Origin: Acanthaster planci
Taxonomy: Eukaryota > Echinodermata > Asteroidea > Valvatida > Acanthasteridae
Assembly: GCF_001949145.1 (NCBI RefSeq)
Contig: NW_019091407.1
Location: 378,820 to 442,819 of the forward strand
Direction of reading: 5' to 3'
Length of the DNA: 64,000 nucleotides
The notes under the pieces were generated by a model. The model saw nothing but the letters and a program-made list of their open reading frames with translations. It had not been told where the DNA came from and searched no databases. The translations under genes and the position numbers were made by a program. Below, one piece after another: positions 12,667 to 25,696 of this stretch. How positions within the stretch are numbered: position 1 is the first letter of the stretch; the number at the start of each line of letters is the position of its first letter.

Positions 12667-15600
12667 CTACGAGTCGGCTTGCATAGCCTTGGTCATATGG
12701 TCGATCACAAATGTCGTCCATGATTTGTAGATTTCCTCAATCTTTTCACTGTACCTTGTGTCTAAAAGTTCCTCGATCGCCTCAAGCAATGGCTTCTGAA
12801 ACGTCTGCGAAGTTCAGAAGATGAAAACATAAATTTGTAAGCCATTTTGTTTGTTAGTCATTTTATTCTTTAGTCATATATTGAAAATCACTTTTTCCCA
12901 TAAATAAGAAGGCAAGTGATAAAGATGTTGAATGATGGGATTCATAAGGGTCGTCTTTTCATTTATCTTATTTGGTTTTTTTTTTACTACCAACTTTCAT
13001 CTTACAGAGTCACTGTATATTAGATATAAATTTGGCTAGCCTTTTGTTCCATTTTTCTTCATGTCTTTACAACAAAAACTATATCACAAAGGTTAATGCA
13101 AAATGCATGGGTTGGCATTATCTCATCGGATTTGTCACTTAGGAAACTATAGGAAACTGTAAAGATGCAAGTTCACAAAGTCAGCGTTTTATTTATACCA
13201 GGTAGAGCCTATTACAGCAATTTATCTTATCAAGCTAAAGCTATGTCAACCTGATTCAACTTGAAATCATGGGAATATAGGCCTTTGTTAGATGCATCTG
13301 GGTTCAATTTGTGTACATATCGAAAGAAACAACAATTGTAGGGCCAGGAACATTGCGTTAGTATACACAGACCACACCCCCCCCGAAGTACTGGTTGATA
13401 CTAATTATAGAGTTTACGACAGCTGCTAATACGGGTAATTCATAACAGTCCGCCTCCAAGAGTTTGAAACGCTTGTGTCAATCAGGACACGCGAAATCTG
13501 TCGACCCAATGCGCGTTTTGAAAGAGTTGACAGATTTCACGCGTTGTGATTGACCAACGCGTTATAAACTCTTGGAGGCGCACTATTGTGAATCGCCCGT
13601 ATTCCAAGCAAGGTAAAAAAAATAGAGTAAAAATAAATAGTCTCTGATGGAACTGTACGAGCAAAATGCGCACTCAACCAGCCTTGAGGACAGTGAACTT
13701 CTCTCTAAAGGTTGAGTCTACGCAATCACACTAATAGCTCATACAACAAGCAGTAAATAAGGCTGGAGAAGCGGAAACACTTGAATTCGCTAGATATGCG
13801 ATGGTCCTGATGTATCAAGTATATGAATTCAGTGACTTAAAGTTGAAACTTAATCATAGGCAATCGTTTAATGGCGAGCTTGCTACGTACCATCAACAAA
13901 AATATAAACCTGTTCTTTGTTGACATTTTTATGTCACCATTGCGCACGTCTAACCTGTACGTGTACAACCCACGCACGACCGCAGAGACAATTTGTGTTT
14001 AAAGCATAATGAGGAACAGAGTGAGCATTGTAATAAAATCCTGTCTCTAAGGGCGTGAGGGCAGTAGGGAGAGGGGTGAGACTGTTTCGAAACACCGCTT
14101 GTCTCAGTTACTGTAATCGATTATTCTTCATGTCTGTTATAACAATTCTCATAAAACGAAATATGTGCTAGAAAATCCTTTTCAGTTTTAAACATCAACA
14201 CTCAACAGTGGACGTTTGTTCCTTTCTACACAGGCCACGCGATGGGATTTTCTTTTTTACTGCATGACAGCACCTACTCTTGTAGATGCTTTTTATAAGA
14301 AACATTTTTAATCTTATTCCCAATGTTGAGGGGTTATGAGCATTCTGTAGTTTTAAATCAAATTTCAATATGATCAAAGGTCGAACGTTGTTGCTATAAC
14401 CAAGGGCAAACTGTCTCTAAAGTGTGGCCGCCCATACAAGATAGTGGTCAATAGTTTTAAACAAAAGTCTACGATTGGGCCAATCACGGACCAAGCCGCA
14501 CTCACCCATATAACGTCTGGTTCCACGCCCAACTTGGCGTGTCGTTTACCCGTTTTACTCAGGAGTTTGATGACCGCGTCCACGTCGCCCAACAACTCGA
14601 CGGCCTCATCGAAGACGCCCATCAGTGCAGTGGCGTGCATCTCGAAGGACATGTCGTTCCGGAGCTGCTCCTCTGTCTTGCCCTTGAATAAAGGGAACCA
14701 GTCCTGCGTCTCGGGCGTGTTCTTGAACAATCTGGGGAAAAAAGTTGAATAAGACTGCATCCAAACGAAATCATACTTGCCCGTGCATGGAACTCAGTTG
14801 GGTAATTTCAGAGGTTGTAAAGCTTTGTAGCAGTTAGTCTTGTAACAAGATAATCACAAAGCAATACAGGCATTCACAATAGTGCAATCAGTGCAACATT
14901 GAGAATCAGTGCCTTGGATGACAGCACAGTTCTTCTCATGAATATGCAAATATGCATTAGCATAAAAGCCAAAAAAGCGTAAAAATATGGGTTAAAATTG
15001 CAAAACAAAAATTTGAAATAAGGTTAATTGAAACTCAAAGATGCAATTTCCAGGGTTTTTAGTAAATTTCTAAAAATTATTTCCATATCCTGGTTCCTTA
15101 AGACTTTAATTTGTCATTACATGTACTCTACATATTAAATATCAAGTTATTGAACAAAGAACACGGTCGAGTACTGTGTTAAAGGCTGGCTCATACCTGG
15201 CGCGAAAGCGGCGACACTTTATCGTTGTGAGCGAAGTGGGGGCACGGGCCCTCCGCTCGAGGCCTGTGCCCTGTCCCAACTCCCACCCGTGTTCTCCCCT
15301 CTCAGAAAATAGTGAAGGAACATCTCTTAATAGTCCACCTTGGTTAGTGTTTTACCCTTCACTCCATGAAAACAAGGTAAATCAGATCCTAAGATGGTCC
15401 CCTCCCAAAAGGAGGGCCCCGGGTTCCCCCAGCAAAATGAATCCCAGTTATGCCACTGCAATATTCCGATAGAAGCGGCGTCCAATACTGATGAACTTTA
15501 CAGCGGATTTTTACATTTCTTGGCAATCTTGTGAATACATAAATGTATAACGCTCATATTTAATGTGAGACAGTTCTTAGCTTAACCCTTGGAAGAAACC

Positions 15601-18600
15601 AGCTCTTTTGACTCAGAACACAACATGTAAATTTTTGTTAGACTTTGGTCCGTGCAGTTGCACCTTGACAATCAACACGCTCCTTGTCACGGCTTCAGCG
15701 TGCGCACACACAGAGCTACGTTTTACGCAGCCATTCGGGTAAAGCAGACTCTATCGTGCGTCCTTCTTATAAAAACATGTACATCCTTGCAATCCAGGAA
15801 ATGGCGGCAAAATGATATTCTTAACATTTCAAACAGCAACGCAAAACGATATCCGACTCACGACAACTGATCACTGCGCGCAGGAAATGGCTCCGACGCA
15901 ACTATACACAATGAAAACCTAATACAGACAACGGAAAAAATAACCTACATGTCATACTATATTGCGCGGGAATGGAGGTAAATGAAAGATGAATTCACCC
16001 GGCGTTGCCAAGACCTAAACTGTGTATATCTGATCATGAAATGCGTTGTGTGTGTCTCAGGTATACAGACACAGTGAATAATGTTGCATCATATCAAAAG
16101 AGACATGCATCATGAGAACTGTGGACACATTTATAAGTCGGTTTTACAGGTCTCGCTGATGCAACGCAAGAACGCAGCTTAAAACGTTGAGATGAGGCTT
16201 AGTAAATACAAATGTTTGGTAATTTTTTTATGTGAACAGGATATGCGCAATTTCTTTGTTTTAGTGTAACCCGTACATTTATCACAGAGACAACATGAGA
16301 TACATGAGGCCTGATTTACTCATTTTTTTCATCTCCATTATATTGAAATCTTATTTATTGAAATTAATATCGGATAAAGAGTTTAAAGGGTAACAAGCAT
16401 CGAACGATAAAAAGGGTTCAAAGGTCCTTCTGAACCGGCATGATTCTAAAACATTGCCGGAAATGCCCTTTAAGAACACAAGACATGTCAAACAAGCACG
16501 GAAGCATTTCATCAGCTTTTCCACAAGAATGACGATCCCGTGGCAATTAGAGACGGGACAAAATCTATTGGTTGAACTTCTAATTAATTGTACATCGTCA
16601 ATTTAACCTGTTTTCCCTTTCATTGCGAGATTTTCCTCCGAGATCAACGGAACAGCTTTCCTTCATAGGAAGTACGGCGCAGATAGATCAACAGTTTGCT
16701 ACCTTCCACCGTTAGGATAAGATCCCAACAAATTAACATAATAACTTTACTAGAGAACCTTCTATCATTAATTTACTTGAGCCTAATTTTTTTTACTGTT
16801 TTGATACCAATACTTTGGTCACACTTCATCGAAAGTATGAGAAAAAAGTGTCGAGTCAGTTTTCTAGCAATATAAATTATTCTACAATATATAGTGATAG
16901 TATGTCGTCACCGTTTTCACGAAGAAAAACTGGTTTTTGAGAAATCGCCCGAGAAATTTCTCCTCTTTCAAAAACAGCAACAAAATACCAATATGGGACA
17001 AGTTATGCAGTAAGAAAACCTCAAACGACTCTTTGAGAGGCAAACTTTGTCTGAACCAAGTAATTATAATGAACACAGTGGTCAATTAGCCGAAAATCAA
17101 TAAGTAAAGATGCGTGTCTGTTCGTGAAATCGAAAATCCATGTTTTCCTACTTATGGGCCCTCCGTGCAATGTATTTTTCCATAGGGAAGGGGCACACGT
17201 GTTCTCGCGCGCAAGTGTTACATCGGATGTGTGACTCCGTAAAAACAAAAATCGTACTTGACCTACTTTTTGGCCTTTTCAGTCGATTTGTACGTGTAGG
17301 AGGGGCAGTAAGATTTTTGTCTCATCGTGAAAATGCAACATGCACTTATAGAGGTTTAGGCCCCTAACAACATAAACGTAATCGAAATCGGAAAAAAAAT
17401 ACTACTTTCGACATGTGTGGCTCTGCGTGAAAACGGTGACGATATAAGGCCAACGGTGACACTGTAATCAGGCCAGGTACAATAAATACCAGTCGATCGT
17501 AACACCTGCATCATTTTAAAAACCTTATCCCGTGTTTAGCTACATTGTATAGTCTATATCTTCCCTTCAAACATTGGAACCATCCAACACTACCCCATCA
17601 CATGTGCGGGTGAAAAATGACTTTCTGCAACCAAAAACCATGTAGAGTACATGGACGTTTTATGGGCTAAGTCGTGGACGTTTTATTTTCGACCGTCAAA
17701 ATGATAGGCCACATTGAAAGGCCGTGAACATTGGCTTCATCTGCACAACAGAACATGATAGTGAATTATTTGTGAAAAAGCATGAAGCGCCCTTTATGAC
17801 TTAGGCTATTATTAAAAAAACCAAACGAAAATAATATAAATATGACGAAATTAACATATATTGGACGAAAGTGGACTAAATCTAAAACCTAACAAATATA
17901 TAAAGGACGACAGAAATTTATATAACACGAAAATTATACATAAAGTACGAAACCAATTTGTATATAGGACAAAAGTACATTTAAAGGACAAAGGTGATTC
18001 AGGACGAAAACTAATAAATATACAGCAAAACCCATACATAAACGACAGAACTAATAAATATAGAACGAAAATTATGTATAGGACAAAACCAGTATACGTA
18101 GGACGAAACTAATAAACATAGCATGAAACTAATATTTCTTTCGCCTCGTACACAGACCCGTAAACTCTTTACTAGTACAAAGCTGGCAGTCACTTTGGAT
18201 GGAAAGGTGTCAGCCATGTAAAAGCTGCTGTGGCCATAAGGGGGAAAAGTGAAAGTAAAAAGAATAAGGCACTGCCTGTTTTGAAAGAGAATACTACAAT
18301 TACCAGCCGTATCTCTTTTATCCCCTACGTGTATCCAAAATCCAAAATCTAAACTCTATTTGGCAAAAATATTGTCTTCAGAAAGGTAAAGGGATAAAGG
18401 CAATCTTGCGACCTTCATGCGCCAAAAGATATCCAGAAACCGTGAACAAAGCGCGCATTTCGAAAGTCTGTCAGCACAATAGAGACTGGCTTCGTCGTTA
18501 TCTTCATGGGGCATTGCAAAGGCCACGGGTGAATCCTTGGAAATGATGTTTTCGTCGCACTAATGTGAGACAAGTACAAGTACACCATTGGGCCCAGAAA

Positions 18601-21600
18601 TGGGTCGTTGCTTGCTGCAGGCCTGCCGGCCTAAGATGTACCGGGCAGTCTGCTGTTCTGGGTCAAAAGCAGTGGAATCGACAACCATATGCAGATTGAA
18701 TCCCCCAGCAGGTGGATTTGTTTACTTCAGACATGGATTGAAGCCTAGTAACCAACAGGGGCCATGCCCTCCCAGTAACAACGAACAAAAACACGTTCAG
18801 AAAAAGGCGAATTTTGTTTGGTCGTTTTTATTTCTTTTCCTTCAAGCAGCGTATTAAAAACCCTCAAATGTAATTTTACCCCTCACAAAGGCCTTAAAAG
18901 GATAAAAGAATCAAACCCTTTTAAAATGTTTTGTCCAACTCCCTAAAAGTTTGACCCCCTAAGATTCAGTTCCTTGTCCCAAGTCAATATGGCCTTGCAT
19001 TTTAAACACTGCGACGACAACACTTTAGCACAATAACCACCCTTGTAAAGACCAAAACTTCTTCCTCCATCGATGAGCGCCAGCTAATCCAAGACCAATT
19101 ATAATGCCAAAACATATTTTCATCCCCTACAGAGCGGTCGTTTTCAGTATTCGTCACCGAGGTCTATCAGCATACTGCTGTTCCCTATTGTGTATGTGCG
19201 GGAGGGGGTTGAGAGGGGTGATCTTACTGTAAATCCGCTAAGTCCAAGAGACCGACACCCGTTAACCTTTACACCAAAGAATAAAATTGTCTTGATACCT
19301 GTAGCAATTGCATTTGTTTATGGTCGCACTGGAAGTTTTCTCGTGACTTACCATTTTAATGACTCGTTACCCGGTACCCGCGAGCAGCGGCATGTCCAGT
19401 GTCAAAACATGCTAAACCTCATATCAAATCAATCTGGGTATCGTTTATAATAATTGTAAAAATACGGAGCGTATATTTTTAACATCGAAAAGTTGCAATA
19501 CTGGAACTTCAAAAAGGAATATAAGAGATAAATATATAAAAAATGTGTTATTGGCAGGTAAGGCGGTGAAAAGACTTTAAGGCCAAAAAAATCTCCGGTT
19601 TCTGGTCACCGCGCGCGTCGCCGTAGACCTGTGTGTCGGCAAAATGAAGATTTTTTTTTTTTATTTTGCATAAAACGATTTCCAAAAGCCGCCAAACTTA
19701 CTTGATCGGCAGGAATTTTAATGCGTTTTTGATGGGTGGGGTTGAGTAACATGTACAGTGAACGAATCCCCCAAGGCCTCCATACATTTCAGTTGGGCAC
19801 TCTTATCAGATGACGTCATTCGTGTCGGAATCGGTTTGTTGTGGCTTGATATTGTGAATGATTATACGGGAACTGGCCGTAGATGCTGCCAAATACTCGG
19901 TGTAATTTCCGGCCGTAGCCAATTGATTCGGACCCGGGCCTACGTCGGTGAATCAGACAAACAAAGTGGTCTTACGTCCTGCTTACGTATACAAATTAAA
20001 AACGGTTTTAAGCAACAAACCGTGAGGGGCCAGACTATTTCGGTGTCGGAGAGGCAGTGGCGGTACACACGCATGCAGTGCATGCAGTGGCCATGGACAT
20101 CGCGTTATGACAATCATAGGCCTACATGTGTGTGTACGTGGCTGACTTTCCGCCCAATTTTTTATATGTAGCTTGTTTCTTGCACGCTAAAACAGAAAAC
20201 AATGTGTACAGTATATCATTCATCTCATGAGAATTTTATTTTCATTTTGACAGTGGAGCTTAACTGTTTTCATTTATGTTTAGGCATAGGCTATTTGACA
20301 TGCAACTTGTTTCCTCAAAGCGAAAGCAGAAAACAATGTGCAAAGAATGTCATTTACTGCTACCTCATGAGAATTTCATTGAAAATCGGAAACTGGAGCT
20401 GAACATTTACTTTTCACATTTAATTTTCCATGGTTCTGCTACCGTATTTTAACAAGCTCAATCTTGCCAAGAATAGAAACCTCTTGTTTGAGTGAGATGA
20501 CTGAAACCATTGCCTCTCGTCATATTTTATGTTCTTTTTATTCATTCAAAGTTGTTAATTCACACTTCTCGTGGTAACAAAGCCATGCGCTCTAAGCATG
20601 TGTGCACGTACACATGGGACTACAGAGATACATGCATTACATTTCGAAACTGCTGTCTTTGATTCAAGCAATGGTCTCCCTTTTGAGATATCAATACTAT
20701 GTACAGCTGATAAGATACCTCCCCTGCTATACGACACCATCTATACGATATCACTAAATTAGCAGAGTAACATTAAGGTGGTGCACTAGGCCTACGGCTT
20801 GCATAATTCTCAGCGGGGAGCCTGTCTTCTCTAGAAATTGACGATGGGCTCAAAATTTGTACGGTCAATTCTCAGTTTCAAAGTCGATTGAGGAAAATCC
20901 AAGAACCACGTTTGTTGACACAGTCAACACCATAATAAACCCGAATTGGAATTAAAAAGGACTACCGGTGGCAATAGTGCTATCCGCCTCATTTTCTCGA
21001 CCATGCATCCACTGGTCCCTCTTAATCAATGCTCTTTCCCTCAAGGATAATGAATTACCTGCCGGACGACCCCGGCGCATCAAAGGGCTGTAATTTCCAG
21101 CCATGTCGTTGACGTATAATGAACGCGCGGCTGCATGACCAGCCTTGTGCTAGGCCTTACTATATAAGAAGTTAGATACTACGGCCTAACGGCTGTTCGG
21201 ATACATGGCCATTGGCTTTGACTGCGTGTTTGCTAATATCTGAACTTTCACTGAGACTGAACGGTAACTTAACCAATACATGTGTTTGCCTCATTTTATT
21301 GGTTTTATCATTGTAGGGGCCTATACGACGACGTAGCACAACGAAGCAAAACAAACTGTTCATTTATCCATACGAGAAGAGATCAGGATATCATAACATC
21401 TTTGTCAGGAAACAGGCTTTTCACACAATGTTCAGAACAGTGTTGTCTCTTGACTAAGGAGCCGTCAAAATTGTCCTAGGAAGTACAATGTAGGCCCTAG
21501 ATCGGCTGCGTTCGAGCGTGTATAACTCGTGTAAACAATTAAGAGTGAGCGCCTACGCACACTGACAGCAAGAGTGCGACCTGCGGGTAAAGTCAGAGCG

Positions 21601-23344
21601 TGTGCTCTCCACCAGCCCGGAGGCCTACTCCTGCATCACGTCGTTCAAGATGGCAGAAAGCAAACAATAATCGTTCACGCGATGCGACCCAAGAGTTATG
21701 CGCACGCAACATCTTCCTGCCCGCGAGTATTGAGAGTAAAATGCGTGAATGCAGCCGAAGTGTTATTGTTGCGGTGCGCTCTTGGTAAGACAGAAAGTAG
21801 GCCTAACAGTGAGGGACTCCTAAAAATTTACAACACCAAAGAATATCTAACACATGTAGTCGGATTTATCTCGTTCACGAAATGCAGTGGACATGTTAGG
21901 GCCCTCCTTTAATGCAATACTATACAGTAATTTAATATTTTGAGAAACGCACGCATGGCAGTGATCTTATGCTTTCAAAAATATGAAACTAAGGACGACC
22001 AGCGAAAAAAAACAATTGTCATTCCCAGGAGCGATTTTCATTTTTCTGAGAGTTCTTATCAAGAACATATACACTAGCCGGCTGTCAACAGCTATGCAAA
22101 TACAAACGCCAACAAAAACGAGTGTGGGTTGTTGATTATCATAACATTTCCTATGAAACGTGTGACCCCAGGCAGACATAGAAATTACTGAGCAGACTGC
22201 TATAATTGATGACATGTGGACAAAGCCCAAAATCGTTTGTAAGATATGCAAAGAGGATTTATTAATAGCACTACCAGTGGAAGCAAGGGGAGTGTATACT
22301 GTTTAAAAAAAGGGGGACATGCATTGGGCAATGAAAAATGATTGGCTTGAAAAATAATGTTGGCAAGGAATTACTGGTACCTCAGTTGTTAGTAAATAAG
22401 GATAAAATTTGATCAGCCAGTGGGGAAATTTGCCCAACATGCTGGGTTGTTGATATTTTGACATTTCAGTCTCCCGGGCAACAATAATACGGGTGTGTAT
22501 ACGCTTTCCTTCTTATTTGCGCGACTGAGAATTTAAAAACGTGTACCGACTGCTTTGCATCCAATACTTTTTGTAAGGACTGCACCAACACTCCAATGGT
22601 ATGGGGTTTGCGAATTGATCATTCGTAGTATACGGACAGGCTCCACATCGTTCAGTCCATGATTACATATAGCTGTGCCCTACAAGGTCTCGTGAAAGAG
22701 AGGTTTCGTTGTCCTTGCATACTGGAAGGCTTCTATGCATTTTACATTAGACATAATCCTCAATTATTTGCACTTTTAAAGAATGCTCCTCGTACTCATA
22801 AAAATATTCACATCCGCCCCAAGGTAAAACGGCATTTCCCTTGTACATGTATTGTACGTTTGGGGGAACTGCAGTGAAAGGGGAAAACTGGAATTGAAGC
22901 AAACTGACGAAAATACAGGAGGAATAACAACGACATGACAAAAGTTAAGCGATCTCGGTAAAATGCACTGCATACGGCGTGCGTATACTGCACTATACGG
23001 TAACTTTTGGTATTAAACCTGCAGACTATCTTCACTGGTATACATGTAAAGGGCCACTCGCTGTGAGCCATTGCAATTTCCTGAAGTAAAATACCCTGTT
23101 CGTTCTGAATTTTTCATCTCCATTTGCCCAAAACAAATACCTGTTATACTAACCTGATTAATGCATTCATTCCAACAGTGTCTAAGCTCCGCTGTACGGC
23201 CTTCCATGATTTTTCGAGGCTGAATTTCTGGCGGGCCGTCAGTGGCAATCTCGGGTCGGTGGGCGGCGGGGCGTCCGGTTCAGGGATGCCCCCTGCCGTA
23301 CCGTTCCTAGTCCGGTCCTCTTGAGCAGATGGAGAACAACCCAT
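12667..23344 (-). CDS. Globin X-type membrane-anchored globin (complete, 3 exons)
   Basis: Haem protein of the globin-X/neuroglobin-like group. Minus-strand exons: 23344-23154 (ATG), 14731-14506, 12804-12667 (TAG), joined CDS 184 codons plus stop. Donors are AG|GTTAGT and TGG|GTGAGT; acceptors are TTTTCCCCAG and CTTCGCAG. Intron 1 is phase 2 and intron 2 phase 0, matching the ancestral animal globin positions B12.2 and G7.0. Seen residues: A-helix W47, CD1 Phe about F79 (WFPLF), distal E7 H96 (FEMHA), proximal F8 H128 (GKRHAKLGV); E7-F8 spacing is 32, as in neuroglobin. The N-terminus MGCSPS fits the N-myristoylation pattern MGxxxS, with Cys3 available for palmitoylation, the known hallmark of globin X; a Pro-rich linker (residues 20-35) precedes helix A. 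Inferred role: plasma-membrane redox/NO/lipid-protection chemistry rather than O2 transport. Intron 1 (8.4 kb) and intron 2 (1.7 kb) carry repeats. Globin identity is certain; the X subgroup is likely. Confidence 0.93.
13428..13603. mobile_element. 176-bp palindromic MITE, copy 1 (globin intron 2)
   Basis: Terminal inverted repeats of about 40 bp: AATACGGGTAATTCATAACA, then GTCCGCCTCCAAGAGTTT, and the complement at the right end. The centre also pairs (AAATCTGTCGACCC..GCG / ..AGTTGACAGATTT). A related copy lies at 36857-37020, with matching AATCTGTCGACCCAATGC. Confidence 0.82.
15179..15260 (+). repeat. Lone end of the TTAA MITE family (globin intron 1)
   Basis: TTAAAGGCTGGCTCATAC followed by GGCGCGAAAGCGGCGAC and GAGCGAAGTGG resembles the reverse complement of the right end of the 42032-42185 element. 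No second terminus was seen nearby, so it is truncated or interrupted. Confidence 0.45.
17829..18135 (+). repeat. Degenerate A-rich tandem array
   Basis: About a dozen irregular units of 18-25 bp around AATATAGGACGAAAACTAAT. The consistent core is GGACGAAA or GGACAAAA, followed by an AT-rich spacer with ATAAATA. The ORFs on both strands here are translations of the array. Lies in globin intron 1. Confidence 0.65.
20171..20420 (+). repeat. Diverged tandem duplication, about 132-bp unit
   Basis: Two successive units share CTTGTTTC, GCAGAAAACAATGTG / ACAGAAAACAATGTG, CTCATGAGAATTT and TGGAGCT in the same order and spacing (starts near 20171 and 20303). Confidence 0.7.
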
Positions 23345-25339
23345 TGAAATTGCCTCTCGCTGGAGTTACTTCACTGAACCCCCAAACGGCGAATCCTTTC
23401 GTAACAGCAGACAGAATATAAAACAGCGCTCCATTATTACAGTCAACTCAGGCTATGAGGTTGGACGCATCTCTCTCATAGGATAACTCGATCGTGATAC
23501 CTAAGTCCTGTTATTAGTGTGAACACAGGTTATTGTCAAACATTACTGCATCTCAACGTGTGGCGCGCGAACATTGTCTTCAATCATTGTCGTATCAGTT
23601 TAATGTTATGTCTCCCTTAAATCCCTTCCAGCGGGAGACGTTAGGTTCGCACGACACGCAGTATGATCGCTACAATTTCATGGCGATCACCAGTCGAAGG
23701 CCATATTCATCCACCAGCTGATACGAGATACTGTGATAGTCCTGTGAGCATTACAGGCCCCTGCATTGAAACCTGCCGCTTATAGTGACGCCAACCAGTT
23801 GTCATCACCAATCCCAAGCCGTCTGATGTCTTAACGGTACCCTAAAGCAATCACCTGCAAGATGACCTAGTTATACAAAGATCCACTACGCCGCATTTGG
23901 TTTTGATTTGATTTTTGATTTTAACCATCATAAGAAATAAACAGAAAGCTTTGACGTTGGTCCAAAAATGGTGGTGTTCACGAGCTTGTAGTCTGAAATG
24001 AAAGGAGCCCAAACGTAGTGGATGATTCCACGCGATACGTGCAGCTCCCCCGTTACCGATATGAGCTCTGGCGTTAGCATGTGTCTGTGGGCCTAATATG
24101 CGAGAGGCAGTCGAGCGTGCTGTCATTGCTTATCGTTGTTAGCCTTGGTTGCCAGGTAATTTATCGCAACCCCCAATTACTCCTTGGTTTGTCATTGCCA
24201 TCGCAACTCACAGTGTCAGCCAGCGTCTTCCTGGCGTGGCTGCAGAACAAACAGCATTTTATTCAACCATCATCGTTGTTGTCGATGTGGGACACAGTTA
24301 TTAGCTTGCCGATCATTATTACTGTCAATCATACTCAGGCGAAGTGGACTATCCAGTTAGCAAGACCTCTCAATTTTTCTTCATCGGTTACGTAAATGCG
24401 ATACCACAATGCAACTGGACTGCAGTTAGGCATTTTCCAGGAAAAAAATAAGTGCTGGTGGATCCTACCGAGCTGTCCGTTCAGAGTACAAGAAACCGCC
24501 ATTTGGTGCTGTACTTCAAATATATACCATGCACAGGCATCATTTGCAGAGGAGTTTACACATCATTCTGAATATATTCGACGATTCAACATTAACTGTT
24601 CATGAAAAAATCGATCTTGTTCTTCAGATTCTATTATTTTTATGTGATGTTCACTGTACAATTTTTGAAATATATAAATGTACTTCACGTTTTTTGCTCT
24701 CTTTTAAACGGATGTCTGGTTAAGCACACCTTTTTGACGACAATTTTATAATTTGGTTTTTCCTTGAATGACATCCCCTGTCTATTTTATGTCAGAAGAT
24801 ACACATGTACAATATATACGCTATATAAATAAAATGGACGCTTAATAATGCAGGCTGCAATAGCGTAATTTGAGCGTAGCATGGTGCAGTGATCGACTGT
24901 ATTAATGAATTTTAGAGCTGTCTGTCCATCAACATGACCTTATTTTCCATCAGTTCCTTAATTAATCTGCCTTTTCCTGTGTATATTCAATGCCTCACGC
25001 CTAAACGCTATACATGCACTATGCGTGGAATAAACAAAATGTCGTCGATTGGTTGATCAATATTCTTGATTTCAGGTTGTATTTATTATGCCAGTTGTCC
25101 TGTCCGACTTAATTAATCACATGCTTAAACCTCTACAGGTGCCTCTACAGTTCTTATCCTAATACGCACAGCGATCTGTGAAACCATAGAGCAAGGAACA
25201 TTAACCTGTAATCACACTGTGTACATAAAGTCGAGTCTAAAGGCGCCTTTTCAACAGGTACATTTTTGGGGTGCGTTGTGTGCACGATGCGTTCTTGCGT
25301 TTCACTTTCAGAGACACAGAAATCAACCTTTTTAACATG
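23345..25339. other. Region upstream of the globin start
   Basis: Should hold the globin promoter and 5' UTR (to the right, as the gene is on minus). No TATA box, CpG cluster or upstream coding exon could be assigned with confidence. Confidence 0.4.
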
Positions 25340-25410
25340 ACACAAGTGTGCGTTGCGTTCGGAGCTCAAAATCGCCCTAGGAGCGATTTTAACGGACACG
25401 CAACGCTTGG
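25340..25410. repeat. Imperfect hairpin centred on CCTAGG
   Basis: GCGTTGCGTTCGGAGCTC..AAAATCGC pairs across CCTAGGA with GCGATTTTAACGG..ACGCAACGC. It may be the fused ends of a short DNA element. Confidence 0.55.
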
Positions 25411-25504
25411 CGTAAGTTTTGACATGCATATGGAAAGGGACCTTAATGCAATTCGGCAGCTAGAATAAGAAGTCATTACTTTGAGGCGCAAGCTAGTGCA
25501 CAGG

Positions 25505-25552
25505 TGGTGCGCGCGCGTTACATGCCCCTTCGACCCCATAGGGTGCCCTGGG
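25505..25552 (+). repeat. SINE-like dispersed repeat, short fragment (copy 2)
   Basis: GCGCGCGTTACATGCCCCTT and CGACCCCATAGGGTG match the central block of the copies at 9.5, 41.1 and 55.9 kb; the rest is absent. Confidence 0.5.
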
Positions 25553-25696
25553 ACATGACACCGATTGTTTGCAATTCAATTAAGGCCATTCAGATGACCA
25601 ACAATTGTCAACATTTTGTAAACGACGAAGTCAAAGCACGGGCATATCGCCTCCATTTAAGTCTATAGAGCCTGGAAGTAAAAGATCACGCAGCGA

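Noticed and set aside
21640-21690. CAAGATGGC (YY1/ribosomal-promoter-like) in globin intron 1
   Set aside because: The ATG opens only six codons before a stop; a lone motif is not evidence of a promoter.
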